This document shows, piece after piece, positions 7,149 to 11,627 of a stretch of DNA of 11,627 nucleotides (positions within the stretch are counted from its first letter, which is position 1; every line of letters starts with the position of its first letter). The notes under the pieces were generated by a model. That model was given only the letters and a program-made list of their open reading frames with translations, made no database searches and was not told where the DNA came from. A program made the position numbers and the translations under genes. The stretch is from Bacteroidales bacterium. GTDB taxonomy: Bacteria > Bacteroidota > Bacteroidia > Bacteroidales > F082. Location: NCBI GenBank assembly GCA_020853175.1, contig JADYZK010000190.1, forward strand, positions 1-11,627, written 5' to 3'.

Positions 7149-7961
7149 TTATTTTTTTCCAAGTAGGCTGTCGTAGAATGTGTTGTAGGCCTCAACATAG
7201 TTGTCAACGCTGGGGTGAACGAGTATTGGTTTTTTCTTGTCTTCGAGATAAGCCAACAGCTCTGGATTCACTTTTTCGCTTGCAACGATGATGGCATCGG
7301 CATAATCAATGGCAGCTTTGGTGATGTTAACGTAGTTTGATTCTTTATAGTATTTGAGGTCTTTGGGAGTGATGCCCGGAAGGCGTAATTTTTTCTCAAA
7401 ACTTTCGCGAAAGGTTTCCTTGAAATCATCGCCATACAAGGAATACACTACTTTGGCATCGGTAAAAAGCGGATTGTCTTTATAAGCTCTTTTAACATAT
7501 AATGGCACTAAAGCCGACATCCATCCGTGGCAATGAATGATATCCGGCCCCCAGCCTAATTTCTTTACGGTTTCGATTACACCGCGCGAAAAAAAGATGG
7601 TGCGTTCGTCGTTATCTTCGTAAAAACGTCCGGCTTTGTCTTTAATGGTAAATTTCCGATGAAAAAAGTCTTCATTATCAATAAAATAAATCTGCATTCT
7701 GGCTTGTTGAATAGAGGCCACTTTAATAATCAAGGGATGATCACTTTCATTAATGATCAAATTCATACCCGATAGGCGAATGACTTCGTGAAGTTGATTT
7801 CGACGCTCGTTGATACTGCCAAAACGCGGCATGAAAGTGCGGATTTCTTTGCCCCTTTCTTGGATACCCTGCGGCAAAAATCGCCCTATTTTGCTCATGT
7901 GGGTCTCTTTTAGATAGGGTGTGATGGCTTGCTCCACAAAAAGAATCCTTGACTTTTCCAT
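7149..7961 (-). CDS. Starch/glycogen synthase-like protein, N-terminal GT5 domain only
   Basis: The 270-residue protein resembles the N-terminal half of glycogen synthase (GT5, GT-B fold). It opens with ILFVEQAITPYLKE, matching the first beta strand, followed by a GxEVRxFMPRFG-like segment (GKEIRTFMPRFG, 37-48). IIHCHGWMSALVPLY (131-145) matches the DVVHAHDWHTALAPLY block of GlgA. The KTGGL motif that contacts ADP-glucose is replaced by K18-E-T-H-M, and the whole C-terminal Rossmann domain is absent (GlgA is about 480 residues), so glycogen synthesis by this chain alone is unlikely. The frame is open back to a TTG at 8027, but that TTG is the -33 promoter element; the ATG at 7961 gives the natural N-terminus MEKSRILFVE. 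It is the first gene of a run with DUF4270 and glmS. Similar short proteins are usually annotated as glycogen/starch synthase in Bacteroidota; the true role is unknown. Confidence 0.8.
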   Translation of the reverse strand: MEKSRILFVEQAITPYLKETHMSKIGRFLPQGIQERGKEIRTFMPRFGSINERRNQLHEVIRLSGMNLIINESDHPLIIKVASIQQARMQIYFIDNEDFFHRKFTIKDKAGRFYEDNDERTIFFSRGVIETVKKLGWGPDIIHCHGWMSALVPLYVKRAYKDNPLFTDAKVVYSLYGDDFKETFRESFEKKLRLPGITPKDLKYYKESNYVNITKAAIDYADAIIVASEKVNPELLAYLEDKKKPILVHPSVDNYVEAYNTFYDSLLGKK

Positions 7962-7996
7962 TATATAAATATTGATGAACGGTATAAATAAGTGTG

Positions 7997-8028
7997 CAAA
8001 GGTATGAAAAAATCGAAAATTAAACAAA
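7997..8028 (-). promoter_or_regulatory. Promoter of the starch-synthase-like/DUF4270 operon
   Basis: On the minus strand, TTTG (8028-8025) and TACCTTTG (8004-7997) are separated by exactly 20 bases, a full match to the Bacteroidota -33/-7 pattern TTTG-N19-21-TAnnTTTG. Transcription would start near 7991, about 30 bases before the ATG at 7961. It overlaps the first codons of the longest open frame and so rules out the TTG start at 8027. Confidence 0.8.
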
Positions 8029-8054
8029 CAACTGATGGTTATAGACTTAAAACA

Positions 8055-8097
8055 AAAAAGGGAGATGATACATTTATTTCATTATCTCTCCCTTTTT
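8055..8097 (-). terminator. Intrinsic terminator of the proline dehydrogenase gene
   Basis: Arms aaaaagggaga (8055-8065) and tctcccttttt (8087-8097) pair over 11 bases; after one bulged T (8066), gata/tatc adds 4 more pairs around a 12-base loop. Read on the minus strand, the stem ends in CCC followed by TTTTTT-G-TTTT, a good U-tract. It lies 17 bases past the proline dehydrogenase stop. The plus-strand reading also ends in T5, but no plus-strand gene precedes it. Confidence 0.85.
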
Positions 8098-8114
8098 AAG
8101 CGTGTTTTTAGAAA

Positions 8115-9032
8115 TTACCCCCTAAAAAATAGTGCTTTAATAATTTCTTTGGCCATAGATGGATTTTCCTTGAGGCGACGTGTGGAATAGGCAAACCACT
8201 GCTCGCCAAAGGGAACGTAGATGCGCATGCGATGGTTGTCGTCAACGATAGATTTGCGCAGCTGAGGCGTTACACCATAAAGCATTTGAAATTCATACTT
8301 TTCGCGTGGAACCTTGTATTTTTCAATCAATTTGTATGCGCCTTCAATCAATGGCTTGTCATGGGTAGCAATACCCGGATAGATGCCATTTTTAAACATA
8401 AATTCAAGATTTTCAAGGAAGTGCGCATTGATCTCTTCATATTTTTTATAAGCGATTTTTTCCGATTCAACATAGATTCCTTTACACAAACGGTAGCTGA
8501 TTGGAATTTCTTTGCTGTGAATATCCAATAAATTTGTGATATCGCCCAAAGTGCGTTTGAGGTAGGCTTGCAATACCAACCCGACATTTTTTGGAAATTC
8601 GGCCTTTAGCCTGCGAAATAAATCAATTTCTAAGTCAACACATTGAGAATCTTCCATATCAATGCGCACAAAATTGTTGTAGGAGGCAGCTTTGGCAACA
8701 ATTTCACGGATGTTGGTATAACATACTTCGGTGTCAATCAACAAGCCAAACATGGTAGGTTTTAACGAGTAATTACCATCAATTTTAGCTTTTTGAATGG
8801 TTTCAATAATATTGAGGTACTCGTTTTTGTTGTCCTCGGCCTGCTTCAATTCGGTGATAAATTCGCCCAGCAAGTCAATGGTCACCATCATGCCCTCTTC
8901 ATTCAGCTTTCGGCTGATTTCGATTGCATTTTCAATTTTTTTCCCCGCGATATAGCGTTTCGAAAACAACCACACCAAACCTTTTGGCATGTACGGCAAC
9001 ATGCCGGCAATAATTTTGTTAATCCACATCAT
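8115..9032 (-). CDS. Proline dehydrogenase (monofunctional)
   Basis: This FAD enzyme oxidises proline to pyrroline-5-carboxylate and passes electrons to quinone at the inner membrane, the first step of proline catabolism. Its 305 residues are the usual size for single-domain bacterial PRODH. From the ATG at 9032, family motifs occur in order: LKPTMFG (90-96), RIDMEDS (123-129), QAYLKRT (155-161), RLCKG (181-185), ATHD (222-225), EFQMLYG (247-253) and the substrate-binding R285-R286 in STRRLKENP, all within the TIM barrel. The C-terminal P5C dehydrogenase domain of PutA is absent, so a separate enzyme must finish the pathway; it is not in this window. The frame is open to a TTG at 9110, but that codon lies in the -7 promoter element; 9032 or the adjacent ATG at 9029 is the real start. 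It is a single-gene unit with its own terminator. Confidence 0.92.
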   Translation of the reverse strand: MMWINKIIAGMLPYMPKGLVWLFSKRYIAGKKIENAIEISRKLNEEGMMVTIDLLGEFITELKQAEDNKNEYLNIIETIQKAKIDGNYSLKPTMFGLLIDTEVCYTNIREIVAKAASYNNFVRIDMEDSQCVDLEIDLFRRLKAEFPKNVGLVLQAYLKRTLGDITNLLDIHSKEIPISYRLCKGIYVESEKIAYKKYEEINAHFLENLEFMFKNGIYPGIATHDKPLIEGAYKLIEKYKVPREKYEFQMLYGVTPQLRKSIVDDNHRMRIYVPFGEQWFAYSTRRLKENPSMAKEIIKALFFRG

Positions 9033-9107
9033 ATTGTTACTTGATAAAGAATAAGTTAGTATTTTTCTTTGTCGGTTCAACAGAACCCATCCTAAAGTTT
9101 TGAACCA

Positions 9108-9115
9108 CAAATGTA
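9108..9115 (-). promoter_or_regulatory. -7 promoter element for proline dehydrogenase
   Basis: The minus strand reads TACATTTG, a full match to TAnnTTTG, 75 bases before the ATG at 9032, giving a leader of about 70 bases. No TTTG occurs 19-21 bases further upstream, so the -33 half is weak and an activator may help. The element covers the TTG that would otherwise extend the reading frame. Confidence 0.5.
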
Positions 9116-9388
9116 GTAAAAGCCTTGTTTTGTTATAAAAATAACAGAGAAATTTTCTAAGCCCTCAGATTATTTTATTTTCTGTTTGGTAATCCATATT
9201 GATGTGGTGCTTCAATGGCTTTCAAATCGGTAAATTTCGGGGGGGCATTTAGTAGGTTTGGCCTGAAATGGTTTTCTCACTCCACATTTGCCTGCGGGAA
9301 ATCGAACAGGTATGATTTATAGATCGATCGTTATTAGGTGACAACTTCTCCTTTTGGGAGGGTAATAGTTTTAGTTTAAAATGTTTTC

Positions 9389-9396
9389 TATTTTTG
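9389..9396 (+). promoter_or_regulatory. -7 promoter element for the GH3-LysE pair
   Basis: TATTTTTG matches TAnnTTTG fully and lies 23 bases before the GH3 ATG, implying a short leader. The expected -33 position holds no TTTG, so only half of the promoter is convincing. T-rich sequence makes a chance match possible. Confidence 0.4.
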
Positions 9397-9419
9397 CCCA
9401 CTGATTAATTTGACAAAAC

Positions 9420-10952
9420 ATGCCAATCATTGGACATATTATCAAAAAAGCTTACGAGTTGCGCAATATGCCTGTTGAAATGAGAAAACAAAGGCACAGC
9501 CCAATTCTATCCCAAACTTTGCAATTAAAAAAACTGTTGCGAAAGGCACAATTTACAGCTTTTGGTGAAGAATATGATTTTGAATCCATTCTTGAAAGCA
9601 GCGATATTGTGAATGATTTTGCCCATAAAGTGCCTGTTTTTGATTATAATTCAATGTATAAACAGTGGTGGTACAGGGCTTTAAATGGAGAGGCTTATGT
9701 TACATGGCCCGGACGGGTAAAATATTTTGCCTTAAGCTCGGGCACGTCAGAAGCGTCGAGCAAGCACATTCCTATCACCGAAGACATGCTGGTTTCGATT
9801 AAAAGGGCCAGCATCCGCCAATTGGTTTCGACCACAAAGTATGATTTTCCTGTTCATTTTTATGAAAAAGGTATTTTGATGATTGGTGGAAGTACTCACT
9901 TGCAATACAACGGCACCTATTTTGCCGGCGACCTCTCGGGCATCACTGCCGGAAATATCCCTTTTTGGTTTGAACACTTTTACAAACCTGGTCGGCGTAT
10001 TTCAAAGGCAAGCGACTGGGCCACCAAACTCAACGAAATGGTACGCAAAGCACCTTCGTGGGATATTGGAGTGGTTGTGGGAGTGCCGGCCTGGGTGCAA
10101 ATATTACTCGAACGCATCATTAAAGAATACAACCTCAACACTATACACGATTTGTGGCCTAACCTCACGGTGTATGTTCATAGCGGCGTTTCATTTGCAC
10201 CTTACGAAAAAAGTTTTGAGAAACTTTTTAGTAAACCTGTCATTTATTCAGAGAGCTACCTCGCCTCGGAAGGTTATATCGCCTACCAAACACGCTTAGA
10301 CAAGCGCATTATGCAGCTGATTGTTGACAATGGCATTTATTATGAATTTGTGCCTTTCAACGAGCAAAATTTCGACGATGAAGGCAATATGCGCGACAAT
10401 CCCACCGCTCTTAATTTGAGTCAAGCACAAGTAAATGTCGAATATGCCCTGCTCATATCAACCAATGCAGGTGCTTGGCGCTATCTTATTGGCGACACCA
10501 TCAAGTTCACCAACGTTGAACAGTGCGAAATCCTCATTACCGGTCGAACCAAACAGTTTTTGAGCATCTGTGGTGAGCACCTTTCTGTTGAAAATATGAG
10601 CCGTGCCATTGAGCTTTTACAAGAAGAAATGAACATCTCCATCAGTGAATTTACGGTTTCAGGTTTCCGACACGGTTCCATGTTTGCCCATCGTTGGTTC
10701 ATCGGCACCAATGATGTTTTTGATCACAACGAAGCCATTGCGAAAATTGATGGTTACCTCAATCAGCTCAACGATGATTATATGGTAGAACGCACCGAAG
10801 CCATCACCCATATTTTTATGGAGGTGTTGCCCGCACACGTGTTTCACGATTATATGAAAAAACTTGGAAAAGAGGGTAGTGCCAATAAATTTCCTCGGGT
10901 AATGAAGGGTGCACGTCTTGAAGAGTGGGAGAGGTTCTTAAGCGAAAGATAA
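9420..10952 (+). CDS. GH3 family acyl-acid amido synthetase
   Basis: This 510-residue protein belongs to the GH3 family of adenylate-forming enzymes (named for plant auxin-responsive GH3 proteins), which activate a carboxylic acid with ATP and join it to an amine, usually an amino acid. The three nucleotide-binding motifs are recognisable: S106-S-G-T-S-E-A-S-S-K115, Y276-S-E-S-Y-L-A-S-E-G285 and R354-Y-L-I-G-D359. A G-R-T-K hinge (375-378) precedes the C-terminal lid, which ends in KFPRVMKGARLEEWERFL. The length fits the family and all motifs are intact, so it should be active. Bacterial GH3 proteins are common in Bacteroidota, but their substrates are mostly unknown and nothing here identifies one. 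The ATG at 9420 has an A-rich leader (gacaaaac) and no Shine-Dalgarno. A LysE-type exporter starts 52 bases downstream with no strong terminator between, suggesting an operon. Confidence 0.9.
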   Translation: MPIIGHIIKKAYELRNMPVEMRKQRHSPILSQTLQLKKLLRKAQFTAFGEEYDFESILESSDIVNDFAHKVPVFDYNSMYKQWWYRALNGEAYVTWPGRVKYFALSSGTSEASSKHIPITEDMLVSIKRASIRQLVSTTKYDFPVHFYEKGILMIGGSTHLQYNGTYFAGDLSGITAGNIPFWFEHFYKPGRRISKASDWATKLNEMVRKAPSWDIGVVVGVPAWVQILLERIIKEYNLNTIHDLWPNLTVYVHSGVSFAPYEKSFEKLFSKPVIYSESYLASEGYIAYQTRLDKRIMQLIVDNGIYYEFVPFNEQNFDDEGNMRDNPTALNLSQAQVNVEYALLISTNAGAWRYLIGDTIKFTNVEQCEILITGRTKQFLSICGEHLSVENMSRAIELLQEEMNISISEFTVSGFRHGSMFAHRWFIGTNDVFDHNEAIAKIDGYLNQLNDDYMVERTEAITHIFMEVLPAHVFHDYMKKLGKEGSANKFPRVMKGARLEEWERFLSER

Positions 10953-11004
10953 GATAATGAATACAAAGAAGCTTTGATTTTACTTCTTACCACAAAAAAC
11001 CACG

Positions 11005-11627
11005 ATGGGGCATATTTTTATTGAAGGCGCTTTGCTGGGCATCACATTAGCAACATTTTTCGGCTTCGGCCCAGCTTTTTTTTCTTTGGTGCAAACGAGC
11101 ATCCACAGGGGTTTTTGGCCTGCAACCTTGCTTGCGATTGGCATTTTCCTCAACGACCTTCTCATGGTGGTGTTGTGCTTGATGGGGGCCGTGCAAATTG
11201 TTACCGAACCCAGCAACTACCTGTGGTTTGGTATTGCAAGCGGCATTATTCTCATCATTTTTGGCTTAGTAACCTATACCCGAAAAGTGGTTACCGAAGG
11301 AAACGAAAACCCAGAGCTGCCGGTTAAAATCAGTGGCCCGCGATGGTTTACTTATATCGCCAAAGGCTTTTTTATGAATGTGATCAATCCTTTTGTATGG
11401 ATTTTCTGGATTGGTGTTGTAGTGGGCATCTCGGCACGTTATGGCGGTAAAGAAATGGAGTTGACTTACTTTTTTGCCGGAACGTTGGTGATTGTTTTAC
11501 TGAGCGACATTGGCAAAGCTTACGCGGCCTTTAGCATCAAAAGGTTTCTCAACCAAAAGGTGATTGGCATGTTTAACCGTACAGCAGGAGTTGGACTGAT
11601 GGGATTTGGCCTCTTCTTGATGATTAA
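11005..11627 (+). CDS. LysE family amino-acid exporter (3' end outside window)
   Basis: From the ATG at 11005 the frame stays open to the window edge, giving 207 residues; LysE/RhtB proteins are about 200-230, so little is missing. It is very hydrophobic, with about six helices. It starts MGHIFIEGALLGI and has the family's N-terminal GPAFFSLVQTSIHRGF segment (about 22-37), an N-D pair in the next helix (FLNDLL), and the second-half NVINPFVWIFWIG block, all typical of LysE transporters. These inner-membrane proteins export amino acids or related small molecules. The start follows an A-rich leader (cacaaaaaaccacg). It trails the GH3 gene by 52 bases, with only a weak 5-base hairpin (caaag-aag-ctttg) between, so co-transcription is likely; the cargo could be a product or substrate of the GH3 enzyme. 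Confidence 0.85.
   Translation, partial: MGHIFIEGALLGITLATFFGFGPAFFSLVQTSIHRGFWPATLLAIGIFLNDLLMVVLCLMGAVQIVTEPSNYLWFGIASGIILIIFGLVTYTRKVVTEGNENPELPVKISGPRWFTYIAKGFFMNVINPFVWIFWIGVVVGISARYGGKEMELTYFFAGTLVIVLLSDIGKAYAAFSIKRFLNQKVIGMFNRTAGVGLMGFGLFLMI

Larger units (their letters stand above)
9033..9419. other. Divergent intergenic region
   Basis: This 387-base region separates proline dehydrogenase (minus) from the GH3 gene (plus) and must hold both promoters: TACATTTG (minus) at 9108-9115 and TATTTTTG (plus) at 9389-9396. A further plus-strand match, TAGGTTTG, lies at 9253-9260 without a downstream gene until 9420. A run of seven G residues at 9239-9245 stands out in AT-rich sequence, and GATCGATC occurs near 9322-9329. 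The only small frame after the extra -7 match is 15 codons (ATG at 9269), too little to call. No RNA gene is recognised. Confidence 0.6.

Noticed and set aside
9269..9316. 15-codon frame after the TAGGTTTG match at 9253-9260
   Set aside because: Too short, with no leader signal or recognisable peptide features; likely chance.
10965..10978. Small hairpin caaag-aag-ctttg followed by atttta between the GH3 and LysE genes
   Set aside because: A 5-base AT-rich stem with a broken T-run is too weak to count as a terminator; co-transcription remains more likely.

Overview
The window looks like chromosomal DNA of a member of the Bacteroidota. Four signs support this: a DUF4270 lipoprotein next to glmS and a short starch-synthase-like protein; promoter -7 elements of the TAnnTTTG type, one with a well-spaced TTTG at -33; A-rich leaders without Shine-Dalgarno sequences; and moderately AT-rich DNA with AT-rich spacers. 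The sequence does not fix the genus. I see no mobile element, CRISPR array, tRNA or rRNA. Most of the window is core-type metabolism with a few unusual proteins.

Layout. (1) At the left edge, a CvpA-family membrane protein on the plus strand converges on a two-gene minus-strand operon. That operon encodes a cytochrome-b-like membrane subunit fused to a two-cluster ferredoxin domain (1428-2741), followed by a CCG-domain Fe-S protein (611-1408). Together they have the domain content of an HdrDE-like or EtfD-type (ETF:menaquinone oxidoreductase) complex split over two genes. (2) A 350-base AT-rich spacer follows, with two hairpins, then a small secreted protein (3093-3437) carrying a NDIPF[N/D]T motif three times at an exact 32-residue period. 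(3) Next is a minus-strand cluster read as starch-synthase-like half protein, then DUF4270 lipoprotein, then glmS (7961 down to 3687). It has a good promoter at the right and an intrinsic terminator at the left. (4) Proline dehydrogenase (8115-9032, minus) has its own -7 element and terminator. (5) A 387-base divergent spacer separates it from a plus-strand pair: a GH3-family acyl-acid amido synthetase (9420-10952) and a LysE-family exporter (11005 to the window edge, cut off).

How they may work together. The Fe-S pair and proline dehydrogenase would both feed electrons into the menaquinone pool. The GlmS cluster links amino-sugar supply for the envelope with a surface lipoprotein of unknown role and a probably non-catalytic glycosyltransferase half domain. 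The GH3-LysE pair could make and export an acyl-amino-acid conjugate, but this is inference from adjacency only. The items most worth following are the periodic secreted protein, the half-length starch synthase homologue, and the GH3-LysE pair. Two genes (starch-synthase-like and proline dehydrogenase) must start later than their longest reading frames, because the upstream TTG codons lie inside promoter elements.
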